Below, piece by piece: positions 16,478-23,980 of a stretch of 36,494 nucleotides of DNA (position 1 is the stretch's first letter; every line of letters starts with the position of its first letter). Under the pieces are notes generated by a model that worked only from the letters and a program-made list of their open reading frames with translations, had not been told where the DNA came from and ran no database searches. Made by a program: the position numbers and the translations under genes. The DNA comes from Collinsella sp. (GTDB taxonomy: Bacteria > Actinomycetota > Coriobacteriia > Coriobacteriales > Coriobacteriaceae), in assembly GCA_019413925.1 (NCBI GenBank), contig DXMY01000039.1, positions 1 to 36,494 on the forward strand. Direction: 5' to 3'.

Positions 16478-17794
16478 TTACTCGGAAGCAGCCTTCTCGG
16501 TCTTCCAGCCATCGACGAAGGCGTTCTTGACGCCGTCCCACTTGGTGTTGTCGGCAGCATAAGCGATGAGAGCCTGCTTGAGGTTCTTCTTCCACTCCTC
16601 GGAGGGGATGTAAACGAAGTCCCAAGCGACAGTCTTCTTGCCGTCCTTGGCCATAGCAACGGCCTGCTGAGAGAAGACGTTGGTGGTCTCCTTAGCGCTC
16701 TTGAACGGGGCGGTCAGACCCATCTTGTCAGCGATGATGCTGGTGGCGGTGTCAGAAGTGACGCACCAATACATGAAGTCCTCGGTGGCCTTCTGGGCAT
16801 CCTCGGAAGCCTGGGAGCTGACGCACCAGTAGTTCTCGCCGCCGGAGCACAGGCCCTGGTTCTCCTCGCCGTCGACGCCGATGTAGATCGGCAGCATGCC
16901 GAGCTGGTCGTCGGTCATACCGGCCTTGGTGAGGTCGGCGTAGGCCCAAGAGCCGTTCTGGTAGAAGACGGCCTTGCCGGTTGCGAACTCGTTGGTGGCG
17001 TCGTCACCGGTCTTGGAGGCGAGCTGCGAAGGATCGCAGGTGGAGTCGGTGATGTACAGGTCGAAGATCTGCTTAAAGTTGTCGAGATACTCGCCCTTGA
17101 TCTCGTCGTCCTCCTGGTTGTGCTCCTTCTCGAACTCGTAGTAGAGCGGGAGGTTGGCGAGGTGGGTGGTGTAGCGCCAGCTGGAGGAGTCATCCATGCC
17201 GGCGGAAGTGAAGGCACCGTCAACGCCGAGCTCGTCCTTGCGGGCCTGGATGTCATCGGCGCAAGCCTTCAGCTTGTCGAAGGAGTTGATGTCCTCGGCC
17301 TTGTAGCCGACCTTCTCGAGGAGCTCCTTGTTGTAGATGATGCCGTAGCTCTCCTGAACCCAGTCGATACCCAGATCCTTGCCGTCGGACTGCAGCGCCA
17401 GGGAGTCGTCGATGAGCTCGCCGCGGAGCTTGGTGTCGGAAAGATCGGCGCAGTAGTCCTTCCAGTTCTTAAGGCCGGTGGGGCCGTTGACCTGGAACAG
17501 CGTCGGAGCGGAGCTCTTGGACATCTCGGACTTGAGCTTCTCCTCGTAGGTGTTGGAGGCGGCGGTCACGATCTTGACCTCGACGCCCTTCTCCTTCTTG
17601 TACGCCTTGGCGATCTCCTTCCACTCCTTGTCGACCTCGGGCTTGAACTGGAGGAAGTAGACCTCGGCAGCGTCACCAGAAGCAGAGGAGCCAGAGCCGG
17701 CAGAACCACCGCAGCCCACGAGGCCCAGACCAAGAACCGCAGCCGCGGAACCAGCAAAGCCCAGGAACTGCCTTCTGCTCATTTCGTTCTTCAT
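16478..17794 (-). CDS. Sugar ABC transporter substrate-binding lipoprotein (MalE-like)
   Basis: 438 aa from ATG 17794 (AAGGGTGG upstream); an in-frame GTG at 17812 is less likely because it lies within that ribosome binding site. The N-terminus combines a twin-arginine motif (SRRQFLGFAG) with a lipobox LVGC, so it should be exported, possibly by Tat, and lipid-anchored. A Ser/Gly-rich spacer precedes a family 1 extracellular solute-binding domain (YKKEKGVEVKIVTAA, FQVNGPTGLKNWKDY, GKAVFYQNGSWAYADL, GGENYWCVSS). It captures the sugar and delivers it to the MalF/MalG/MsmK complex encoded downstream. Aromatic residues such as NGSWAY fit an oligosaccharide site, but specificity is inferred only from malQ/glgP proximity. 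Confidence 0.92.
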   Translation of the reverse strand: MKNEMSRRQFLGFAGSAAAVLGLGLVGCGGSAGSGSSASGDAAEVYFLQFKPEVDKEWKEIAKAYKKEKGVEVKIVTAASNTYEEKLKSEMSKSSAPTLFQVNGPTGLKNWKDYCADLSDTKLRGELIDDSLALQSDGKDLGIDWVQESYGIIYNKELLEKVGYKAEDINSFDKLKACADDIQARKDELGVDGAFTSAGMDDSSSWRYTTHLANLPLYYEFEKEHNQEDDEIKGEYLDNFKQIFDLYITDSTCDPSQLASKTGDDATNEFATGKAVFYQNGSWAYADLTKAGMTDDQLGMLPIYIGVDGEENQGLCSGGENYWCVSSQASEDAQKATEDFMYWCVTSDTATSIIADKMGLTAPFKSAKETTNVFSQQAVAMAKDGKKTVAWDFVYIPSEEWKKNLKQALIAYAADNTKWDGVKNAFVDGWKTEKAASE

Positions 17795-17904
17795 TACAAT
17801 CCACCCTTTCACACCGTGGCGGCACCCTTTGCCGCCGCCTTCGGAGATTGGCTCGGGGACTTTGCCCCTTTTGCTGACTTGTACAATACGCTATTTGGCT
17901 AGTT

Positions 17905-17987
17905 GTTTGAACAAGTATTACTAGAACGGTAGAAAAACTTCGGTGAACGGTAATTTCAACTTGATACTTGACAAGTTTTGTATAAAC
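17905..17987 (-). promoter_or_regulatory. Regulatory region of the ABC sugar operon
   Basis: The 306-bp gap 17795-18100 holds this block and a terminator. GTATAAAC (17980-17987) matches GTNTANAC, and GTTTGAAC (17905-17912) matches with one centre change. GAACGGTA occurs twice (17924-17931, 17945-17952), spaced 21 bp, two helical turns. ACTTG-A-CAAGT is at 17967-17977. A minus promoter TTCAAA-17 bp-TATTGT is possible, with TATTGT near 17882-17887. Confidence 0.45.
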
Positions 17988-18007
17988 AATTATTCGTTAT
18001 CGAATGC

Positions 18008-18066
18008 AGAGAAAACGCCCGGTCAAGCCGATGCATCGTCGGTTTGACCGGGCGTTTTCTCTTTGA
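18008..18066. terminator. Strong hairpin/terminator after the TreR-like gene
   Basis: 19-bp perfect stem (18008-18026 with 18044-18062) whose outer part is AGAGAAAACG / CGTTTTCTCT, so each strand ends in a TTTTCTCT tract. It separates the regulator from the ABC operon on minus. Confidence 0.85.
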
Positions 18067-18100
18067 GGGCATGAGTCTCGTCAGGCTGCGAGCTAGCCGG

Positions 18101-18820
18101 CTATCGCTTGGAGTTGACGCGGTAGTGGAAGATCTCGGGATGCGTGCGGGCATGCGTGACCTCGAACAAGATGCCGTCCGAAGTGTACGACTGGCTCTCC
18201 ATGACGGCGACACAGTTGTACTTGCCAAGGTCCAAGTAGCTGCAGTCCTCATCGTTGGCGAGCTCGACACTCACCGTACGGCGGCTCGCCATCACTTTGA
18301 TGCCGCGCTTGTGCTCCAGATAGCCGTAGATAGAATCCGCCGCGATCTCGGGGGTCAGGCCCTTGGCGATCGACGCCAAAAAGTAGCCGTGGTCCACTTG
18401 GCGCGCGCTGCCGTTGAGGCTTCGGACACGCACGACGCGAATCAGCTCCTCGCCCACCTTAAAGCCCAGGCGACGAGAGAGTTGCTCAGTGCAAATCAAA
18501 TGTTCAAAAGACTTGACCTCGGTCGATGCGACGGCATTGTTGCGTTTTGCGAACTCGCCAAACGACTCAACCTCTTCGAGTGCGCCCAGCATATCGGTTT
18601 CGCCCTTAAGCCAAATAACGCGCACGCCCTTGCCGTGTATAGGCTGCACAAACATCTGGTCGGCCAGCATGCTCAAGGCGCGTCGAACGGTATTGCGCGT
18701 GCAGCCAAACTCCGCGGTCAGCTCGGCTTCGGTTGGCAGCATCTCCTGAAACGCATAGGTCCCGTTGATGATGCGCGAACGGATCTCGCGGTAGATTCCT
18801 TCGTAAATCGCTTTTGGCAT
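18101..18820 (-). CDS. GntR/UTRA regulator, TreR-like
   Basis: 239 aa; ATG 18820 preceded by GAGGTGAAGTC. The winged helix is at the N-terminus (YREIRSRIINGTYAFQEMLP, TEAELTAEFGCTRNTVRRAL, wing IHGKGVRVIW), followed by a UTRA effector domain with DHGYFLASIAKGLTPEIAAD and SIYGYLEHKRGI. That is close to B. subtilis TreR, which senses trehalose-6-phosphate. It is divergent from the PTS-phosphatase fusion and upstream of the ABC operon. GTTTAAAC, fitting the HutC pattern GTNTANAC, occurs twice in the divergent gap and again at malQ. Likely a repressor released by a phosphorylated disaccharide. The exact ligand (trehalose- or maltose-6-phosphate) is inference. Confidence 0.88.
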   Translation of the reverse strand: MPKAIYEGIYREIRSRIINGTYAFQEMLPTEAELTAEFGCTRNTVRRALSMLADQMFVQPIHGKGVRVIWLKGETDMLGALEEVESFGEFAKRNNAVASTEVKSFEHLICTEQLSRRLGFKVGEELIRVVRVRSLNGSARQVDHGYFLASIAKGLTPEIAADSIYGYLEHKRGIKVMASRRTVSVELANDEDCSYLDLGKYNCVAVMESQSYTSDGILFEVTHARTHPEIFHYRVNSKR

Positions 18821-18874
18821 GACTTCACCTCTAATGAATATGTATGGCTAGGCACGATAGCATTTCTTAAAGTT

Positions 18875-18921
18875 GTTTAAACCGATTATCGGTAAAGTAC
18901 GGATTATTTACCGTCGACGGT
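18875..18921. promoter_or_regulatory. Operator cluster upstream of the TreR-like gene
   Basis: GTTTAAAC (18875-18882) abuts the perfect palindrome ACCGAT-T-ATCGGT (18881-18893), followed by a second perfect palindrome ACCGTCGACGGT (18910-18921). The first fits the GTNTANAC motif; the two ACCG...CGGT palindromes suggest a second regulator. A weak minus promoter (TTTAAA, 16 bp, TATCGT) overlaps the first site. Confidence 0.5.
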
Positions 18922-18981
18922 TCCCCCGAAACCCAAATCGGACCGAATCAAAACCGTCAATGCGGCAAGCAGCCAGTCCTC

Positions 18982-19004
18982 TACAATGAGTTCATTGTTT
19001 AAAC
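18982..19004 (+). promoter_or_regulatory. PTS promoter -10 and GTTTAAAC operator
   Basis: TACAAT (18982-18987) and, 9 bp downstream, GTTTAAAC (18997-19004) in the context ATTGTTTAAACGTT. A repressor bound here would cover the transcription start of the PTS gene. Confidence 0.5.
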
Positions 19005-19044
19005 GTTCTTGCTCGCACAGCATGTTGCATCCGGAAGGCATATT

Positions 19045-21495
19045 ATGCTGCAGAAAATCCAACGTTTTGGCGGAGCCATGTTCGCGCCCGCCATGCTGTT
19101 TTCTATATCAGGCCTCATGGTCGGCATCTCCGCCCTCGCCACGACCGTAGACATCGTCGGTGACCTCGCCGTATACGGAACCCCTTGGTACGTTTTCTGG
19201 ACCATCATCCAGCGCGGCTCGTGGACGGTCTTTAAACGTCTCCCGCTCCTTTTTGCCGTAGCGCTGCCTATCGGTCTTGCCCAAAAGCAACCGGCGCGCT
19301 GCTGCCTCGAGGCACTCGTGGCCTATTTTGCCTATTGCTTCTTTTTGAGCGAGATCATTAAGCTGAGCGGAGACAACCTTGGGCTTAAGTACCCATCATC
19401 TTTGACCCCCGCCAGCGGTATCACCGTCATCGACGGCATCAAGACGCTCGACACCGGCATTATCGGCCCGCTGGCGGTGTCGGCAACCGTCGTTGCCATC
19501 CATGACCGCTTCTACGATGCCAAGGTTCCCGATTGGCTCGGCACCTTCTCGGGTTCCTCGCTGGTCTACCTCATCAGCTTTTTTGCCGTGTTTGCCCTTG
19601 CCGCCATCTCGGCCGCCATCGTGCCCTTCGCATACGCTGTGACCGAAACGCTGCGCCACGCACTTGCGGGCGTCGGCCCCTTCGGCGTGGGCATCTTTGT
19701 GTTTTTGGAGCGAGCGCTCGAGCCCATGGGGCTGCACCATCTGCTCTATATGCCCATCTATTACGACAATCTGGTCATTCACGACGGTATTTACGCCACG
19801 TGGACCAACCTGCTCCCCATTCTCTCCCATAGCACGCGCCCTTTAAATGAACTTGCGCCCTGGGCAGGTTTTACCGCCACCGGCTGGGGCAAGCTCTTTG
19901 GCCTTCCCGCCATCGCGGCAGCATTCTATTTCACCGCCAAACCCGAACGCCGCGCCGGCCTTAAGGTCATCCTTTTGCCCGCCATCGTCGCCTCGGTGGT
20001 CTGCGGCGTCACCGAGCCGCTCGAGTTTCTCTTTATGTTCACCTATCCCGGACTCTTTTTGCTCTACGCCGTCCTGTCCTCCTGCCTTGCCATGACCATG
20101 AACTTCTTTGGCATCGTCGGCATCTTCTCGGGCGGTCTCATGGAAATGACGGCCTTCAACTTCATCCCGCTCATGCGAATGCATGCCGGCTCCTACCTTT
20201 TGGCGCTCGGTATCGGTCTTGCCTTTAGCCTCATCTTTTTTGTTAGTTTTCGAGCACTCATCTTGGTCTATGACCTTAAGACGCCGGGCCGCGAGGATCA
20301 TGTCTCCAATCGCGCGGCAATCGATCGTTTAACGGGAAGCGGCTTTGCCAAAGAGCAATCTCCCAATGGCGAGGTCAGTATTCAATCCGATCAAGATCAC
20401 GTCCTCGCTGAGCGGGTAATTCAGCTTTTAGGTGGCGTTGGCAATATCGTGGGCGCAACCAACTGCGCCACGCGCCTGCGCGTCGAGGTCGCAGACCCTT
20501 CCATCGTTGCAGATAATGCGTCGTTTGTCGCGGTGGGCGCCAAGGGCCTCATCATTACGGGCAAGACCGCCCAGGTGATTATTGGCATCTCCGTTCCCCG
20601 CGTTAAAGAGCATTTTGACCAGATCATGGGCCTCGAGCCGGGATTTGTGCCCACCACCTCGGCCTCCCCTGCCGCCAGCGCAGCCCATAAGCGCGGCGAT
20701 ATCTGCTTCTTCGATATCGACGGAACACTCGCCTGGCAAGACCCTCGAGTGGCACAAGAGCTTCCCGAGAGCGAGCGAGACCTCTCCCCCTATCCCAATG
20801 AAGCGGTCTCGCAAGCCATCCGTGATTTTGTCGCCAAGGGCAATATGGCGTTTATCTGCACAGGGCGCACGCTGAGCTGCATCCATCCAAAGCTGCTCGA
20901 GCTGCCCTGGGCCGGCATCGTCTGCCTCGCGGGTGGCTATGTCGAACTTGAGGGACACGTGATTCGCGATTTGGCGATGACGCCCGGCATGCTGCAGCGC
21001 CTTGCTCCCATTCTTGAGCAATCGGACGAAGTGATTCGTTTTGAGGGACTCAATGGCGTCGTTCGCATGAGTGCCGATGCGCCCGACGCCCCGGGATACG
21101 CCCGCACCGTGGGCGATGCAATTACGCAGCTGCAACATTACAGCGCCTACAAGATCTTAATGTCCACGTCGCTTGCCAACCGCATCGCTCAGGATCAAGC
21201 GTTTGAGCCGCTGCTCTGCTTTAACGAGCTCGAGCTCGAAGTGACCGAGATTTCGCCTCGCGAATGCACCAAGCGCGAGGGTATCCAGTCCGTACTCGAC
21301 GCCCTCGATCCCCACCACGGAACCGTATACGGCATCGGCGACGCCAGCAATGACGTCTCGCTGATGAACGCCGTCGATGTCGGTATCGCCATGGGCAATG
21401 CGCCGGACTATCTCAAGGATAAGGCCGATTACGTGACCGACACCGTCGATCACGACGGTGTCGTTGCGGCGCTCGAGCATTTTAGGCTGATTTAG
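19045..21495 (+). CDS. PTS EIIC-EIIB (glucose/maltose family) fused to a HAD-type sugar phosphatase
   Basis: 816 aa from ATG 19045 (CCGGAAGG upstream). Residues 1-415 are a membrane EIIC of the glucose/MalX group (GIKTLDTGIIG, LEPMGLHHLLYMPI, GVTEPLEFLFMFTYPGLF). Residues 450-530 are an EIIB domain with the phosphorylated Cys474 in ATNCATRLRV. After a short Ala/Ser linker, residues 552-816 are a Cof-type HAD phosphatase: DIDGT with Asp557/Asp559, CTGRT, Lys743 in KREG and GIGDASNDVSLMNAV. All catalytic positions look intact. There is no EIIA domain, so a separate EIIA is needed. The protein could import and phosphorylate an alpha-glucoside, then dephosphorylate it in place, comparable to maltose-6-phosphate phosphatase MapP working beside a PTS. 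Divergent from the TreR-like regulator. The fusion is clear; the substrate is inferred. Confidence 0.93.
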   Translation: MLQKIQRFGGAMFAPAMLFSISGLMVGISALATTVDIVGDLAVYGTPWYVFWTIIQRGSWTVFKRLPLLFAVALPIGLAQKQPARCCLEALVAYFAYCFFLSEIIKLSGDNLGLKYPSSLTPASGITVIDGIKTLDTGIIGPLAVSATVVAIHDRFYDAKVPDWLGTFSGSSLVYLISFFAVFALAAISAAIVPFAYAVTETLRHALAGVGPFGVGIFVFLERALEPMGLHHLLYMPIYYDNLVIHDGIYATWTNLLPILSHSTRPLNELAPWAGFTATGWGKLFGLPAIAAAFYFTAKPERRAGLKVILLPAIVASVVCGVTEPLEFLFMFTYPGLFLLYAVLSSCLAMTMNFFGIVGIFSGGLMEMTAFNFIPLMRMHAGSYLLALGIGLAFSLIFFVSFRALILVYDLKTPGREDHVSNRAAIDRLTGSGFAKEQSPNGEVSIQSDQDHVLAERVIQLLGGVGNIVGATNCATRLRVEVADPSIVADNASFVAVGAKGLIITGKTAQVIIGISVPRVKEHFDQIMGLEPGFVPTTSASPAASAAHKRGDICFFDIDGTLAWQDPRVAQELPESERDLSPYPNEAVSQAIRDFVAKGNMAFICTGRTLSCIHPKLLELPWAGIVCLAGGYVELEGHVIRDLAMTPGMLQRLAPILEQSDEVIRFEGLNGVVRMSADAPDAPGYARTVGDAITQLQHYSAYKILMSTSLANRIAQDQAFEPLLCFNELELEVTEISPRECTKREGIQSVLDALDPHHGTVYGIGDASNDVSLMNAVDVGIAMGNAPDYLKDKADYVTDTVDHDGVVAALEHFRLI

Positions 21496-21564
21496 GCACA
21501 ATCCATCAAACGCACGCCCGTTGTCCTAAATCGCCAAAACTGCCGCGCCAAACGCCCTGATGTG

Positions 21565-21587
21565 GCAATATGTTGTCTGCATATTGC
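21565..21587. promoter_or_regulatory. Inverted repeat upstream of the polyprenyl synthetase gene
   Basis: GCAATATG-TTGTCTG-CATATTGC, perfect 8-bp arms with a 7-bp centre, 21 bp before the start codon. A likely operator; the regulator is unknown. A TGCAT..ATGCA-like repeat follows it. Confidence 0.5.
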
Positions 21588-21608
21588 ATCAATGCAACCT
21601 AAGAAAGA

Positions 21609-22634
21609 ATGCGAGAACCCGTGTCCAGTCCGTTTACCAGCTTTTTAGCCCAGCACTTTGGCCAGATTAACGACTATCTGGCCACGTTCTTTGACGGACA
21701 GGCGACCTCTGCCGATATCGAGCGCTACCTGTATACCCCGCTCTCGACATTTACGGCCAATGCCGGCAAGCGCCACCGCCCGCTCATCTGCATGCTCGCC
21801 GCCACCGCGGTAGGTGGCAGCTTTGAGAGCGCCCGCAGCGCGGCGGCAGCTATCGAGCACTTTCAATCGGGAGCGCTTATCCATGACGACATCGCCGACA
21901 ACGGCCAACTGCGCCGCGGCAAGCCCTGCATGCACCTTACCGAGGGCACGGGGCTTGCCATCAACTGCGGCGACCTAGCGCTCACCATGGTCACCAAGAC
22001 GGTTCTCGACGACCCCACGCTCGAGGCAGACGTGAAACTCCGCGTGCTCCACGAGCTCACCGAGATGATCGTTCGCACCATCGAGGGCCAGGCGCTCGAC
22101 TTGGGCTGGGTCCGCGACGGGCGCTTTGACATCTCGGTCGACGATTATCTGGACATGGCGACGCACAAGACCGCGTACTACAGCGGAGCCACGCCACTTG
22201 CCACCGGAGCCATCATTGGCGGAGGCAGCGAGGAGCAGATTGAGGCACTGCGCGCCTTTGGCCTGCACACGGGCCTTGCCTTCCAGATCCAAGATGATCT
22301 GCTCAACTTGATCGGCACCAAGGAGGCCGCCAACAAGGACTTCCGCACCGATATTACAGAGGGCAAGCGCACCCTCGTCGCCGTGCACGCCCTGTCAGAC
22401 GAGCGTTATCACGACGAGGTCGAGGCGATCCTTTCCTCGGGCACCGAGGACCCCGTGCAACTCGCACGTGCCGTAGAGATCTTCCAGCAGACCGGCTCGA
22501 TCGATTTCGCCCACGCCTACGCGCTGGACCTGACCGCCAAAGCCAAGGCCGCCATCGAGGACGTTTCGCTCGACCCGCATGCGCGCGAGCTGTTCCTCTC
22601 CATGGCAGATTTCTTTGTGGAGCGACTCAACTAG
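21609..22634 (+). CDS. Polyprenyl (geranylgeranyl/farnesyl-type) diphosphate synthase
   Basis: 341 aa; ATG 21609 with a weak AAGAAAG upstream (GTG 21621 is an alternative). Condenses isopentenyl diphosphate with allylic diphosphates to make isoprenoid chains for quinone or lipid-carrier synthesis. Motifs: GKRHRPLICMLAA, the first Asp-rich motif LIHDDIADNGQLRRG, the Lys in THKTAYYSGA and the second Asp-rich motif FQIQDDLLNLIG. The last position of the second DDxxD is Asn instead of Asp, seen in some family members, so activity is still expected. Stand-alone gene downstream of the PTS fusion. Chain length cannot be judged reliably. Confidence 0.9.
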   Translation: MREPVSSPFTSFLAQHFGQINDYLATFFDGQATSADIERYLYTPLSTFTANAGKRHRPLICMLAATAVGGSFESARSAAAAIEHFQSGALIHDDIADNGQLRRGKPCMHLTEGTGLAINCGDLALTMVTKTVLDDPTLEADVKLRVLHELTEMIVRTIEGQALDLGWVRDGRFDISVDDYLDMATHKTAYYSGATPLATGAIIGGGSEEQIEALRAFGLHTGLAFQIQDDLLNLIGTKEAANKDFRTDITEGKRTLVAVHALSDERYHDEVEAILSSGTEDPVQLARAVEIFQQTGSIDFAHAYALDLTAKAKAAIEDVSLDPHARELFLSMADFFVERLN

Positions 22635-22772
22635 CGGGGGTTATAAAACCTGTCAGCAGCGTATTTGGGTACAACTTGCTACACTGTTGAGTGCATGTTT
22701 ATGCATCCCTTTGCGTTGTCTATCCGACACGTGTTCAAATAGTACGAATGGTACGCCGAAAGGGGTTCGTTC

Positions 22773-23678
22773 ATGGAACCTATTACAACGGGCATGCAGG
22801 GAGCAGCCGTCGAGGACGTCCAGTCCCGCCTTCTGCAGCTCGGCTATACAATCGATGACACCGAGGTCTCCGACAAGCGCTTTGGCACCACCACCGAGCA
22901 GGCTGTTGGCACCTTTAGGCTCGACAGTGGCCTTCCCGCTGGCTGCGCCGTCGATATCCCCTGTTGGAGCGCCCTGGTAGACGCCTCGTATAAACTGGGC
23001 GACCGCACGCTCTATCTGCGCATGCCCAATTTCCATGGCGCCGACGTTCAGGCCCTGCAGCGCGCGCTCAACGTTTTGGGTTTTGCCTGCGGTGAGGACG
23101 ACGGCTATTTTGGCCCGCACACCGAGGCCGCTCTGCAGCAGTTCCAGGAAAATGTTGGCCTGTTTGCCGATGGCATGGCGTTCCAGGATACCTACGCCTG
23201 TATCAACCGCCTGCATCACGTGTGGGAGGGCAAGCCCTCGGTTACCGAGGCCGAGTCGCGCATCGGTTTTGCCCGCGCCGCCAACGTGCTCGAGCGCTTC
23301 CAGATTGCCGTCATCGGTGAGGACCCCATCGCACGCAGCGTTGCATCGCGCATGTGGAACATCGCCACGGCGACGACCGACAGCAGCGGCATGATGCTTT
23401 GCGATTCCGAGGTTCCGACCGACGTGGATCTGGTGCTCGAGATTGCAAGCGATGAGCTGCCCGCAGATGCTGCGCCGCGCGCCACGATCGCCCTTGCCGA
23501 GTGTCACAACCTTGCACAGCGCATCCGCACCGCCAATGTCGCCGCGCAGCAAAAGCCCGCGCGCATCCGCATTGAGCTCACGGGCATGACGCGCTACAAC
23601 GGAACCTTCACCGCAAGTGATGCGCAGACACTCGCCGTACGCCTGCTCGATGGCGTTTGCGATGCCCTCGCAGATTAG
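22773..23678 (+). CDS. Peptidoglycan-binding-domain protein without visible signal peptide
   Basis: 301 aa; ATG 22773 preceded by GAAAGGGGTTCGTTC. Two tandem PG_binding_1 repeats are visible: residues 5-70 (GMQGAAVEDVQSRLLQLGYT, RFGTTTEQAVGTF) and 80-150 (FHGADVQALQRALNVLGF, GYFGPHTEAALQQFQENVGL). The remainder (about 165-301) looks like a degenerate amidase_3 domain: AECHNLAQRIRTA and RYNGTF resemble N-acetylmuramoyl-L-alanine amidase neighbours, but the zinc-binding HxxE and Glu pattern is not evident. No signal peptide or membrane anchor is seen, odd for a wall-binding protein. It may act inside the cell, use another export route, or be a pseudo-enzyme. tRNA-Gln follows 38 bp downstream. 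Confidence 0.8.
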   Translation: MEPITTGMQGAAVEDVQSRLLQLGYTIDDTEVSDKRFGTTTEQAVGTFRLDSGLPAGCAVDIPCWSALVDASYKLGDRTLYLRMPNFHGADVQALQRALNVLGFACGEDDGYFGPHTEAALQQFQENVGLFADGMAFQDTYACINRLHHVWEGKPSVTEAESRIGFARAANVLERFQIAVIGEDPIARSVASRMWNIATATTDSSGMMLCDSEVPTDVDLVLEIASDELPADAAPRATIALAECHNLAQRIRTANVAAQQKPARIRIELTGMTRYNGTFTASDAQTLAVRLLDGVCDALAD

Positions 23679-23716
23679 GTAAACTAAACGGGTTGCTTTT
23701 GGGCAACACCACACAT

Positions 23717-23791
23717 TGGGACGTAGTTCAACGGTAGAACTCCGGTTTTTGGTGCCGGCTGTTGGGGGTTCGAATCCCTCCGTCCCAGCCA
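23717..23791 (+). tRNA. tRNA-Gln (anticodon TTG)
   Basis: Acceptor stem TGGGACG / CGTCCCA, D-arm with AGTTCAACGGTAGAAC, anticodon stem CCGGT / GCCGG with loop TTTTGGT (anticodon TTG), T-arm GGGGGTTCGAATCCCTC, discriminator G and encoded CCA. Reads CAA (and CAG by wobble). Confidence 0.97.
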
Positions 23792-23800
23792 TTAAAATTG

Positions 23801-23838
23801 AGCGCCCTGAGCCCATAACGGCCCAGGGCGCTTTCTTG
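23801..23838 (+). terminator. Intrinsic terminator of tRNA-Gln
   Basis: AGCGCCCTGAGCC-CATAAC-GGCCCAGGGCGCT stem, then TTCTT, 10 bp after the tRNA. Confidence 0.85.
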
Positions 23839-23846
23839 TGAGCAAG

Positions 23847-23978
23847 CGGAGGGATTCGAACCCGCAAGGGTGCGAATCCGAGGAAACGCGAAGCGTTTTC
23901 CAGCGCAGCACGCAAGGAGCGAAGCGACGCAGCGGGGCACGGCCGCCGAAAAGGCGGACGCGGAATCCCTCCGTCCCA
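23847..23978. other. Structured element with tRNA-3'-end-like sequences
   Basis: CGGAGGGATTC (23847-23857) and GAATCCCTCCG (23963-23973) are inverted repeats that could close a structure. Inside are hairpins GGATTCGAACCC-GCAA-GGGTGCGAATCC (23852-23879, one mismatch), GGAAACGC-GAA-GCGTTTTCC (23882-23901) and CCGCC-GAAAA-GGCGG (23943-23957). GAATCCCTCCGTCCCA at 23963-23978 is an exact 16-bp copy of the tRNA-Gln 3' part (23772-23787). Either a folded RNA or debris from recombination at the tRNA; no protein is convincing here. Confidence 0.45.
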
Positions 23979-23980
23979 CA

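Noticed and set aside
16463..17902. A 479-codon frame on plus across the binding-protein gene
   Set aside because: Shadow of the minus-strand lipoprotein gene, which has a signal sequence, lipobox and ribosome binding site; the plus frame has none and is compositionally repetitive.
23772..23978. attL/attR pair of an integrated element at tRNA-Gln
   Set aside because: The 16-bp repeats are only 191 bp apart with no integrase, so at most this is a scar.
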